From Hymenobacter sp. DG25B (lineage in GTDB: Bacteria; Bacteroidota; Bacteroidia; Cytophagales; Hymenobacteraceae), in contig NZ_CP010054.1 in assembly GCF_000801315.1 (NCBI RefSeq), positions 1,984,001-2,048,000 of the forward strand: DNA of 64,000 nt. The letters are read 5' to 3'. The stretch's first letter is position 1, and each line of letters opens with the position of its first letter. Positions 33,722 to 42,273 of this stretch are shown here, piece after piece. The translations under genes were made by a program, and so were the position numbers. Under the pieces are notes generated by a model. That model was not told the origin of the DNA. It was given only the letters and a program-made list of their open reading frames with translations, and searched no databases.

Positions 33722-35722
33722 TTACGAAATTTCGTAGATGTCTTTAAAAGCTTTGGCTTCTAACGAATCCACATCTGTCAATCTAAAAACAGGCTTTTCG
33801 CTATAGTCTCCTTTATTATAAGGGTCGAAGGATAAAATTTTATATTTCAGTTTACCCTCCTTCTTCTTATTCATTTGCTGAATAAACGCACTGCCCAGTA
33901 CCAAGCCAATTTTCCCCCAATCACCAAAGAAATATTCTTGCAGTAGCGGGAGAATGCTGCGCCGGAACGCTGCTTTTAACTCATTCAGATTGCTTACCTG
34001 CATAAGCAGGGCATGGCCAATAACATGGTCGTGGTCCAGTAGCTGTTCTAACCGGTCATTAATAGCAAGCAGCATTTCCTGCATATTAATACCCTCAACA
34101 TCCTTGGAAAGGAGCGAAGGGTCTGGTAGCATTTCCGTAAAGCTAAAGCGGCGACGTAGGGCCGTATCAAGGGCTTCTACGCTCCGGTCAGCGGTGTTCA
34201 TCGTACCCAGCAGGTATAGGTTTTCGGGTACTGAAAATTTACTCTGGGAGTAGGGAAGGGTTACGGTTAACGCTTCTGTTTGCCCCTTGCCAGCTCGCTT
34301 ATCATCTTCGAGAAGAGTAATTAGCTCGCCAAAAATATTGGCGACATTTCCCCTGTTTATCTCGTCTATAATGAGGACGTAAGAAGGGCTGGGCTTTATC
34401 TGTTTATTTTCTCGTTGAGAGGAGAGCTGAGAAGCCTCATACTTTTTCAGCTCATTAAATGCCACCCATTGTAAGGTTTTGGCATTGCCACCAACTTTGT
34501 TGATAATGTCTGACTTAAGATTTTTAATCTGGTCTATCGAAGAGTAGAGCGCATACAGCTTCTCCGGGCGGGATTTATCAACATGGCTGTAGGAGCCGTC
34601 CATATTAAACGGTGAGTCAAAATCAAGTACTCTCCCTTTTCCATACTGAAAGGTGAGGCGCCCGGTTTGTTGGTTGACAGCAGTAAGCTGCACACCATAT
34701 CCCTCCTTCGTGCGAAATATCACAGGACCATTCGTGCTTTCAATAAGCTTTCCGAGGTGGCTTATGAAGCCAGCATACAACTCATTGAAGGGAATGTGCT
34801 TTAAGACGAATTCCTCTTCCGTAGGTAAAGCATTGGCAGCCGTTTCGCACATCTGCCGGAAAATCCCCTTCCGGACAGCGTATTGAACGCTCCCAGCACC
34901 TACTGTTGGTCTATTTTCTTCGCCCTCTTCAGCACCTTCACTTTTAGAATGCTTCGGTGTAGTGGGTGGTAGCGGTTTAATACCCTCTACAAAATCTTCG
35001 TAGGTGAAAGCCTGATGAAATGTCACAAAGCCAATCCGTTCAGCTTGCTGATACTTTTCGAATTTTTTCCGGAGCTCGGCCCGCTTCGCAGGCGGATATT
35101 CTTTCTTTATGGCCTCGTCGCTAACACCTTCCAAAATGGCCACAGCGCGTATTACCGTGTGAAAGGTTTTTCCTGTACCGGGCGGTCCGTAAAGAATTTG
35201 GTTGCGAGGTATAGGAGTAGCTTGTGAAATTTTCACAAGATGTTCTGGTGCATTGGGAATCAACGTGCGGTCGTAGAAAGGCTCGAAGAATAGCTTATTG
35301 GCTTCTTCTAAATCAGCTACCCGGTAAAAAGTGCTAAATCCGCTTGGTGCCCAGTGTTTCGTAACCTTTTTCAGGTTCCATATATCATTACGAACGGGGG
35401 ATACCACCAATTCGGCAGCCCGGTAACCCCATTCACTTTCAGAGGGCAGGAGAGGGGCTAATTCAGCCGGCAGAGTATTCCACTCACCGGTTATGCGGTA
35501 TATGCCCCACAGTTGTTTAGAGCCAATGCAGACGTATACAAAATCGCCCTGCTGCAATTCCGTCTTAAACAGGTTGCCTTGATTATTCTTGGCTTTGCCA
35601 TCCAGTACCAGCCAGCTTCGCTCTTTCAGTAGGCTAAGAAGCTCCTTAGACTTTTTAGTATTCAAATTACCCATCGATAATTTATAGATGGGGTTATTGG
35701 CTAAGTATAAAGGAGTTGACAT
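33722..35722 (-). CDS. mcrB: McrB-type GTPase with an N-terminal EVE-like domain
   Basis: A 666-residue protein. Residues ~10-150 (YKLSMGNLNTKKSKELLSLLKERSWLVL, then LQQGDFVYVCIGSKQLWGIYRI) look like an EVE/PUA-like domain that reads modified bases. Then the AAA+ part: Walker A GPPGTGKT (179-186), a family insertion, Walker B-like YVLIIDEINRGNVANIFGE, and the McrB signature GTMNTADRSVEALDTALRRRF. It uses GTP to drive McrC. Target-base specificity resides in the N-terminal domain and is unknown. A 19-bp palindrome (35,221) lies in the codons just before Walker A. Confidence 0.92.
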   Translation of the reverse strand: MSTPLYLANNPIYKLSMGNLNTKKSKELLSLLKERSWLVLDGKAKNNQGNLFKTELQQGDFVYVCIGSKQLWGIYRITGEWNTLPAELAPLLPSESEWGYRAAELVVSPVRNDIWNLKKVTKHWAPSGFSTFYRVADLEEANKLFFEPFYDRTLIPNAPEHLVKISQATPIPRNQILYGPPGTGKTFHTVIRAVAILEGVSDEAIKKEYPPAKRAELRKKFEKYQQAERIGFVTFHQAFTYEDFVEGIKPLPPTTPKHSKSEGAEEGEENRPTVGAGSVQYAVRKGIFRQMCETAANALPTEEEFVLKHIPFNELYAGFISHLGKLIESTNGPVIFRTKEGYGVQLTAVNQQTGRLTFQYGKGRVLDFDSPFNMDGSYSHVDKSRPEKLYALYSSIDQIKNLKSDIINKVGGNAKTLQWVAFNELKKYEASQLSSQRENKQIKPSPSYVLIIDEINRGNVANIFGELITLLEDDKRAGKGQTEALTVTLPYSQSKFSVPENLYLLGTMNTADRSVEALDTALRRRFSFTEMLPDPSLLSKDVEGINMQEMLLAINDRLEQLLDHDHVIGHALLMQVSNLNELKAAFRRSILPLLQEYFFGDWGKIGLVLGSAFIQQMNKKKEGKLKYKILSFDPYNKGDYSEKPVFRLTDVDSLEAKAFKDIYEIS
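35221..35239. promoter_or_regulatory. Palindrome CTTGTGAAA-T-TTTCACAAG inside mcrB
   Basis: 19 bp with perfect 9-bp arms, within the mcrB coding sequence (LVKISQ). Matches the palindromes at 32.2 kb. May be chance constrained by coding, or a real site. Confidence 0.45.
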
Positions 35723-35739
35723 CCGGAAGATTTCAATGA

Positions 35740-37143
35740 CTAATTAAATAGCGGGGCGTCAGACATGGGCTTTGCTTTGCGCCCTGTCTTTTTCTGTACT
35801 GGTGCCGACATTTCCGCTGCTAACCGTTCCAAAAGGGCACTGGCAGGCTCATCGTTGGGGTCTTGCGATACGAGCTGCCCGGTGAATGCTTTGGCAAGCA
35901 ACGCCTGCGGCAATTGCTCCACTAGTGCTGCTGCCTGCTCAAAGCGTGCTTCCAGTTGGTTAGCTAACTCAAAGTAGTGGTTTACTTGGCGTACGATTTC
36001 TTCCTGTTCAGCAAGCGGAGCAATTGCGAAGGGCGCTTGTAATAAACCTCCTTGTGTTAATTTCTTTCTTCCAGTTGAGCCGGAAGTAAGTGGAATAAAG
36101 TCATAATAACTCCAACAGATGTTTAGATAGTCAGCGGTTATGCCACCAACTGGACGCATAACGTGAGCATGATTATTAACCCACGCTTTGCCTCTAATGA
36201 TATAGGAGAATGGAAGCTCACGACCTGTGAAGGTTTCATCCTCGACAATAATTACTAAATCTTCATCGAAGAGGTAATCATCAATCCATCCAGTTCTACC
36301 ATTAGCACCATAGTAGGGAATAGTACCTACTCTAGTTTGCCGTTCTTCCTTGTTTATTGGGCGTCGAATATAGTCGAGACAATCAGCAACGTCCTTGACC
36401 TCTGTTATAGCCCAGCCTTCAGGAATATCATCTGAAATTTCGATTTTAGGCGTGTAATACAGATCTTGAGGTAAGCGGGGTTTAGAACCGCCCTTCTTTA
36501 CTGCTTTCACCGCCTCAGCGTAGCTAAAAATACGCTCAGCTTGAATAGCTTTTAGCAAATCAGTTGCCGTTTCATATTGGGGCTGTTCTGCCCGCCATAC
36601 TTCGGTAAGCTTCCCCGATACCGCCGCCGCCACTACCGCCTTCCGAAATTTTTTCAGCAGCACCGGCAGCTTCTCTAGCCGCTCTTGGCTGGCTTCGAAC
36701 TTTTGCATAACGGCTTCGAGTTGTGCGACGATACGCTGCTGTTCTGCTAGTGGAGGTAATAAAAATTTTACTTGGTAAGCATCCTCACGATTTAAGCCGG
36801 GTATCGCCGTAGACCTATTAAGTCTCTTTAACCCACTGTTTAAAAGGAGGTAGTATACAAACCTCAGATTGTGCTCGCCTTTAACTCTGACATAGTAGGT
36901 AGTGTCAATTGCCCAGCAATCTTCATTAGACCAAGTAACCTCTCCAAATGACCCTTTTCTTCCTACAATAATCGCAGGACCTTTAACCTGCATATCCTTG
37001 TGGTATCCTACAACCCCATTAGAGCCATAAACAGGAAAGCCTGCATTGCTGCGTGTTTTAGCGGGTAGTGCACTCCCGTACTCTAAGGTGAGAATATCAC
37101 CTAAGTGAGCGGGAACCCAGCCTTCTGGTAATTTACTTTTCAT
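35740..37143 (-). CDS. hsdS: Type I restriction specificity subunit HsdS
   Basis: A 467-residue HsdS with two target recognition domains: the first opens with LPEGWVPAHLGDILTLEYGSALP, with central conserved AEQQRIVAQLEAVMQKFE; the second begins near IPEGWAITEVKDVADCL and ends with AEQEEIVRQVNHYFELANQLEARFEQA. The paired AEQ-x-x-I helices form the HsdM-binding coiled coils. It sets the recognition sequence. It overlaps hsdM by 11 bp and is followed 17 bp later by mcrB. Target sequence unknown. Confidence 0.95.
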   Translation of the reverse strand: MKSKLPEGWVPAHLGDILTLEYGSALPAKTRSNAGFPVYGSNGVVGYHKDMQVKGPAIIVGRKGSFGEVTWSNEDCWAIDTTYYVRVKGEHNLRFVYYLLLNSGLKRLNRSTAIPGLNREDAYQVKFLLPPLAEQQRIVAQLEAVMQKFEASQERLEKLPVLLKKFRKAVVAAAVSGKLTEVWRAEQPQYETATDLLKAIQAERIFSYAEAVKAVKKGGSKPRLPQDLYYTPKIEISDDIPEGWAITEVKDVADCLDYIRRPINKEERQTRVGTIPYYGANGRTGWIDDYLFDEDLVIIVEDETFTGRELPFSYIIRGKAWVNNHAHVMRPVGGITADYLNICWSYYDFIPLTSGSTGRKKLTQGGLLQAPFAIAPLAEQEEIVRQVNHYFELANQLEARFEQAAALVEQLPQALLAKAFTGQLVSQDPNDEPASALLERLAAEMSAPVQKKTGRKAKPMSDAPLFN

Positions 37144-38539
37144 TGATTTCGAGCAGGCGCAACAGTTCTTTCAATTCATCTACCACTACTTCCAGCTCGT
37201 CAATAGCCTCTATTGCTAGCTCCTTTGGGTCAAGCAGGTCAGCCGCGTTAGAAAGGCTAGCATCAGCAATTAGACCCAAGTCCAGCGTATCACCCCGTTG
37301 CTGAATTTCGGCGCGGGTGAAGCACATCCACCGCTCATCGGTGTGAGCAGTACGGTCATCGGCGTGATATGCCCGCACGAAATCATTGAAATGGGCGCGG
37401 GTGAAGGGTGTGCGCTTCCCGAAATTCTCCATGTTGGTGCGCAGGTCATAGTACCAAACCTGCTTCGTGTTCCCCTTATCGGTCGAGCCGCGCTCGAAAA
37501 ATAGCACGTTGGTTTTTACCCCTGCAGCGTAGAAAATACCGGTGGGCAGGCGCAGGATGGTGTGCAGGTTGCACTTGTCCATCAGGTCAGCTCGTACTTT
37601 TTGTCCGTCGCCATCCTGAAACAAAACGTTATCCGGTAGCACCACCGCTGCCCGTCCGCCCGGTTTGAGCGAGCGGTAGATATGTTGTAGAAAGTTGAGC
37701 TGCTTGTTGCTGGTGGGGTAGGTGAAGTCAGACCGTGTAGGACGCTCACCACCTTTCTTGGTGCCAAACGGAGGGTTAGCTAATACTACGTCGTAGCCTT
37801 TCAGTTTTTCCCCAATCTGCGTGAGCGTATCACCCAGCAGAATTTCGCTGTCCATGCCGTGCAGCAGGGCATTCATCATGGCGAGCCGGTGCGTATCGGC
37901 TACCAGCTCACAGCCCGAAAATGCCTGCTTGCGCTGGAATTCCGCCTGCTTTTCCGTCAGGGTATAGTAATTATCGGTCTGCGCTTTTACGTGAGCATCC
38001 GCTGCAATCATGAAGCCGAAGGTTCCACACGCGGGGTCATTGCACCGCTCACCGGGCTGCGGATTCATCAGCTCCACCATGGCATCAATCAGCGGACGCG
38101 GGGTAAAATACTGTCCGGCACCCGACTTCTTCTCGTTGGCGTTCTTCTCCAACAAGCCCTCGTAGAGGTTGCCTAAGCCTTCTTCCCGCGCCGAATACCA
38201 GTCCAGTTCATCAATGCTCTTGATGATTTTGCGTAGGTTCTTGGGCTCGTCAATATGCGTTTGGGCATTGTGGTAAATCTGCGCTACGTTTCCTGATACT
38301 TCCGTGCCCAAATGCAGCAGCAGCGTGCGGTAAAAGTTTTTCAGCGCTAAGCCTTCCTTGCTGGTTAGCTCGTCCCACCGATATTCCGCCGGAATCGATT
38401 CCTCGTTGCCCGTTTCCTTCAGCATTTTAAGGAAAAGCAGATATGTCAGCTCGGTTACGTACTGGTGATAGGTAATGCCATCGTCGCGCAGCACATTACA
38501 CAGACTCCACAGTTTCGAGACGATTTCTTGGTTGTTCAT
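37133..38539 (-). CDS. hsdM: Type I restriction methyltransferase HsdM
   Basis: A 468-residue N6-adenine methyltransferase. The N-terminal helical domain (LWSLCNVLRDDGITYHQYVTELTYLLFLKML) leads to AGQYFTPRPLIDAMVEL, the SAM site DPACGTFGFMIAA, and the catalytic NPPFGT. It methylates host DNA at the site chosen by HsdS and protects it from HsdR. A normal, intact length. It starts 66 bp after hsdR and overlaps hsdS. Confidence 0.96.
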   Translation of the reverse strand: MNNQEIVSKLWSLCNVLRDDGITYHQYVTELTYLLFLKMLKETGNEESIPAEYRWDELTSKEGLALKNFYRTLLLHLGTEVSGNVAQIYHNAQTHIDEPKNLRKIIKSIDELDWYSAREEGLGNLYEGLLEKNANEKKSGAGQYFTPRPLIDAMVELMNPQPGERCNDPACGTFGFMIAADAHVKAQTDNYYTLTEKQAEFQRKQAFSGCELVADTHRLAMMNALLHGMDSEILLGDTLTQIGEKLKGYDVVLANPPFGTKKGGERPTRSDFTYPTSNKQLNFLQHIYRSLKPGGRAAVVLPDNVLFQDGDGQKVRADLMDKCNLHTILRLPTGIFYAAGVKTNVLFFERGSTDKGNTKQVWYYDLRTNMENFGKRTPFTRAHFNDFVRAYHADDRTAHTDERWMCFTRAEIQQRGDTLDLGLIADASLSNAADLLDPKELAIEAIDELEVVVDELKELLRLLEINEK

Positions 38540-38605
38540 ACTATTGATAAAAGACGAAGCAAGGCAGGAACCTTGCTCCGGTAAGCAAATCGGAAAAGGA
38601 AAGGG

Positions 38606-41600
38606 TTAGGCGACGTACAAGCGTTCCTGTATAGTTTGCAGCACGTTGTCCAGTTGGTTGTCGAAGAGTTTGTTGAAGCGGTTATAGCCCCCATCGCCTT
38701 TGAAGGGCTCTTGGTTGAGGTCGTCCCGGGTTAGCACTGTTTCCTTGATAAGCTGGGTTTGTACCCGGTCGAGAAATTTCCGTTGGTGGGCATTCCAGCT
38801 ATTAGAATTCCGGACAAAATCCACCGCTTCCTGCACCCGTACAGTCAGTGGGCGCGTTGCTTCACCAAGGGCTAGGCTACGAATATAGGCAATGATGTCG
38901 GCTCCCAATTCCTGTTTTTTCACGGCTTTCCATGCTACCCGGAGCTGCGTATCAGTAAAGCCTTGCTGGTCAAGATGCAGCTTCAATTCACGTAGCATGG
39001 GGCGGGTGAGGTCTTTGGGATTGGTGCAGACTATGTTCAGCGCCGCAATAGTGTTTTGATTGTTCTGCACGAACTCTGCAAAGGACTGTAGGTAATCTTC
39101 CGGGCGCTGAATAGGGCTGGCGGAATCTCCACCGTAGCCGCGTTCCGGCTCTAAGGCCACATCTTGATGCGTACTGTAGAGAAGGGGCTTCAGCGCGGCT
39201 TTTGCCTCTGAAAGCCAGCCTAGAGTAGGCTGATAGTGCTTTAATAATGCTGCTGCTTCTACAGAAGGCAACGTACGCAGATGGTTGATAAACTGCGTTA
39301 GTGTCTGCCCATTCGTGCCGTGGGCAAATTTCTCAATCTGAGTTGGGGTCAGCTTATTTCGCTTCCGTTGCAGCTTGGCAAGGATTTGTTCTACCTGCTG
39401 CTGCCGAGCTTCTTCCTGTTCAATCTTATCCAGTTCCTCAATCAGCTCTGTAATAGTCTGACTTGGGTCAACCACGACCGGTTTCATCGTGGTAACCGGC
39501 TCTAACGCCTCATAGAGACGCACCGCATCATAAATACGGAAGGTTTCCTTGCCTATATCATCCGCTAAGCGTGTTGCCCGCCCCAACATCTGTTCGTAGA
39601 GGATTCGGGAACGAACCCGGCGCATGAAGACCAGATTACAGATACGAGGAATATCTACACCCGTGGTCAACAGGTCCACCGTTACGACGATGGTAGGGTA
39701 TTGCTCGTTCTTGAATTTTTTAACCAGTTGCTGCGGCTGGTCGGCAGTGCCCGTAATTTTGATAATGGCATCTTCGTCAACGTCAATGTCGGCGTTCTTG
39801 AATTCTTCTTTCAAAATGAGCACCAGTAAATCGGCATGCTGGTCGCTGGCCGCAAAAATCAACGTCTTTTCTGGTCCCTCAGGCAGCAACTCCTTCACCA
39901 GCATTTTGGCTATGGTTCGGTTGAAGCTCTCCGTAAGCACCAGTTTATTGAAGCCATCTACTTCAATCTTGAGCTCATCCTCCAGCCGGTCTAATTCTTC
40001 AATGTTCTGCGTTTCCGGGTTGTATGCCTGCGGAGTGCTACCGGCTTCCCAGACAATGCCTTCCTGATTGAGCTTCGTCTTCAGGAGAATAGGGGGCTCG
40101 TGGTCGATGAGGTAACCATCGATAACCGCTTGGCGATAGGTATAACGAAATACCGGGGAGCCAAATATCTTCACGGTATGCAGGGCCGGAGTGGCTGTTA
40201 AGCCTATCCGGAAGGCATCGAAATAGTCCAGTACAAGCTTATAAGTACTTAAGAAGTCTAATTGGTCCTTGTACGTAATTTGTGGTTCGGACATTTCCCG
40301 GTCAAGGGTGTAGCCCCGGTGAGCTTCATCGATGATGATACAGTCGTAGGCATCTATCGGAAGTGCTGGGGTATCCGCTTCTGGTGAATAAATCCGCTTT
40401 ACTAAGGATTGCACTGTGGCTACATGAAGGCGGGTTTCAGCTTCAGGTAGCTTATCCTTCAACTCTTTCAAGTCGTAAATTTCGCCCAGCGTGAGGTTGC
40501 CTTCCATCTTCACTTCGTTGAAGGAATCGGTGGCTTGTATACCCAGCAATTTGCGGTCAACCAGAAATAGAATACGGCGGTAGCGCTTACTCTTCAACAG
40601 GCGGTAAACCAGTCCGAGTATCGTGCGCGTCTTCCCAGTGCCCGTTGCCATGGCTAGTAGGGCTCGGCGCTCGGGTTCGTTCGCTTCTATTACTGCTTCT
40701 ACCCGCTGAATAGCCGTAACCTGATAGTCTCTTAGGCCCAATCCGTGGGCAGAGCGCAAATAATCAAAGCTGTCGTTTTTTAATGCCTCCTCGGCAGCCG
40801 CAATGTCCTGCTTATGCAGCTCAATCAGCGCCTGTGGAGAATACCAACCCTTCAATGCTCGGGAGTGGTTAATAGACTGCCTTCCATCCAAAAACCAAAT
40901 TCCTGACTTTTCAGGTAATTGATAATGATAGGGCCTACCGTTGGTAGCAAAGAGAAATGGGGCTTGGTAAACTCCCCATGGAGCTGACTTTAAGAGTTCA
41001 ACGCCGGTAGTCAGGTTAATATCTTTCGCATACCGCTTAGCCTGTTGCAGAGCTGCTGATACATCCTTGTTAATACGTTTGGCTTCCACAACGCCCACCA
41101 AGGTCATCCCAACAAACAAAGCGTAATCGGCCGGTCCTGAAGTAGTCTGCCATTCAGCAATGGCCAGATTGCGGCCTTTTTCGGGGCGGGTACCTTTGTT
41201 ATAGCGAAGGGTGGGAGTATCTGCTTCCCAGCCAACACTACGAAGTTGCTCATCGATAATGGCTCGTGTTTCCGCCTCACTTAAGTTCAGGTTGTCTGCG
41301 GCCTTTTGTGCTTTCTCCTGTAATTGAGCCAGCTCAGGAGCGGATAATACGGGCCGAGCATCCAGACTCGCCTGTAATTCCAGTACCCGGGCTTGCAATG
41401 CCTGTTTTTCGGCTTCTAATTGAGCCAATTCCTGCTGCGTATCCCGGAGCTGGGGTAACGTAAACGGCAAAATGCCCTCAGGAAGCAAGTTCTCTCCGTA
41501 GGCATCCAGTAACCACTTACCAAGATGGTAGGCAGATTCCAGCAGCAGAGCAGCGTCTTCAGCGGTACCCGTGTTCTGGTGTGCTGCTACATTTCCCTTA

Positions 41601-41872
41601 CGCTTTATTAAGTGGAGAATATCCTCCACCTGTCGGGGAAGAATGCCCTGCCGTTTCAATTCCTCAAGCCGCCGATGTTGGGTGTTTTCCACCAGCGGAG
41701 CCAACTGGTGCTCAGAGAACAGTCGGTCAACTAGCTTTTCCCCATATAAGCGCAGCTTAAACAAAGCGGCGACTGGGTCTTGGTAAAGGAGAAATTCTGC
41801 TTCCTTGCCGAGGGTATAGAGGGCTGGAAAGTCTTCCCGAAGGAAGTAGAAGTTACTGGTAGAATTGGACAC
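38606..41872 (-). CDS. hsdR: Type I restriction endonuclease subunit HsdR
   Basis: A 1,088-residue HsdR, first gene of the restriction operon. The N-terminal ~110 residues resemble a DUF4145-like domain (FPALYTLGKEAEFLLYQDPVAALFKLRLYGEKL). Then the PD-ExK nuclease core (DYALFVGMTLVGVVEAKR), the SF2 helicase motifs MATGTGKTRTI (Walker A), IIDEAHRG (Walker B), LTATP, and VTVDLLTTGVDIPR and MLGRATR (motifs V-VI). The C-terminal region is the EcoEI-type tail. The start is a GTG at 41,872. Cuts unmodified DNA while translocating it. Intact. Confidence 0.95.
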   Translation of the reverse strand: MSNSTSNFYFLREDFPALYTLGKEAEFLLYQDPVAALFKLRLYGEKLVDRLFSEHQLAPLVENTQHRRLEELKRQGILPRQVEDILHLIKRKGNVAAHQNTGTAEDAALLLESAYHLGKWLLDAYGENLLPEGILPFTLPQLRDTQQELAQLEAEKQALQARVLELQASLDARPVLSAPELAQLQEKAQKAADNLNLSEAETRAIIDEQLRSVGWEADTPTLRYNKGTRPEKGRNLAIAEWQTTSGPADYALFVGMTLVGVVEAKRINKDVSAALQQAKRYAKDINLTTGVELLKSAPWGVYQAPFLFATNGRPYHYQLPEKSGIWFLDGRQSINHSRALKGWYSPQALIELHKQDIAAAEEALKNDSFDYLRSAHGLGLRDYQVTAIQRVEAVIEANEPERRALLAMATGTGKTRTILGLVYRLLKSKRYRRILFLVDRKLLGIQATDSFNEVKMEGNLTLGEIYDLKELKDKLPEAETRLHVATVQSLVKRIYSPEADTPALPIDAYDCIIIDEAHRGYTLDREMSEPQITYKDQLDFLSTYKLVLDYFDAFRIGLTATPALHTVKIFGSPVFRYTYRQAVIDGYLIDHEPPILLKTKLNQEGIVWEAGSTPQAYNPETQNIEELDRLEDELKIEVDGFNKLVLTESFNRTIAKMLVKELLPEGPEKTLIFAASDQHADLLVLILKEEFKNADIDVDEDAIIKITGTADQPQQLVKKFKNEQYPTIVVTVDLLTTGVDIPRICNLVFMRRVRSRILYEQMLGRATRLADDIGKETFRIYDAVRLYEALEPVTTMKPVVVDPSQTITELIEELDKIEQEEARQQQVEQILAKLQRKRNKLTPTQIEKFAHGTNGQTLTQFINHLRTLPSVEAAALLKHYQPTLGWLSEAKAALKPLLYSTHQDVALEPERGYGGDSASPIQRPEDYLQSFAEFVQNNQNTIAALNIVCTNPKDLTRPMLRELKLHLDQQGFTDTQLRVAWKAVKKQELGADIIAYIRSLALGEATRPLTVRVQEAVDFVRNSNSWNAHQRKFLDRVQTQLIKETVLTRDDLNQEPFKGDGGYNRFNKLFDNQLDNVLQTIQERLYVA

Positions 41873-42080
41873 AAACGATGGATAAGCAGGAATTAGCTTT
41901 CCAAGGTAGCAATCGAGTGACTGACATCAAATAGCCTAAAACGGAATAGTGCAATATGACTTCGCCCTTGAGATATCCGTAGTTGTGGTGGCACCAGACT
42001 TCATGTATCAAATTGTCTTGCTAAAATTGATACAGAGCTTTTGAATGCCCGTAAAATATGTGTCTATTAGCTGGAAAAGG
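41873..42080. other. Right-end spacer of the element
   Basis: About 210 bp, hsdR upstream region with the right arm-type decamer at 42,026-42,035. No gene. An inverted partial copy (8 of 10) lies at 42,003-42,012. Confidence 0.5.
42026..42035. promoter_or_regulatory. Putative integrase arm-type site, right end
   Basis: ATTGATACAG, exact match to the two left-end copies, ending 45 bp before the right core. In the circular form it would sit at the same distance from the core as the first left copy. Confidence 0.5.
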
Positions 42081-42123
42081 GGAGCTCTTTTACCTTCCCC
42101 ATCATGCCCATCATATCAAACAT
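42067..42123 (-). pseudogene. Truncated ybaB 5' end
   Basis: An 18-codon remnant, MFDMMGMMGKVKEL followed by PFSS and a stop. The first 14 residues match intact ybaB; the frame then runs into the element's right end. It marks the place where the element cut ybaB from its own promoter. Confidence 0.85.
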
Positions 42124-42127
42124 ATGC
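42081..42127. repeat. attR core
   Basis: 47-bp direct repeat of 23,724-23,770 with one mismatch (A at 42,115). On the chromosomal side lies the original ybaB upstream region. Confidence 0.9.
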
Positions 42128-42273
42128 GTCTCTTTTAGTTGCGTGGTTGTGTGTTTTCCTAGATACCGGACAAGGCTGGCCGGTTGCCTGCTTTAACGCG
42201 TAAAGGTAGTTTATGGTACCTGAGTGCGCTAAATGGGACGCGGTAGCCGCTTATTCCTACTGATAATTAGCTA

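Larger units (their letters stand above)
23724..42127. mobile_element. Integrated element (~18.4 kb) in the 5' end of ybaB
   Basis: Bounded by 47-bp direct repeats that contain the first codons of ybaB. Next to the left copy is a tyrosine integrase, and both ends carry the decamer ATTGATACAG at 46-47 bp from the core. The interior is visibly less GC-rich than the flanks, especially 25.2-26.5 kb. Cargo: an ExoX-C-like AT-rich gene, a serine recombinase, small hypotheticals, a polymerase-like protein, and type I and McrBC restriction. No conjugation genes, relaxase or phage structural genes are seen, so it is a mobilisable or satellite-type island rather than a complete ICE or prophage. Confidence 0.9.

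Noticed and set aside
23724..42127. Prophage or complete ICE
   Set aside because: No structural phage genes, relaxase, coupling protein or conjugation genes are visible.
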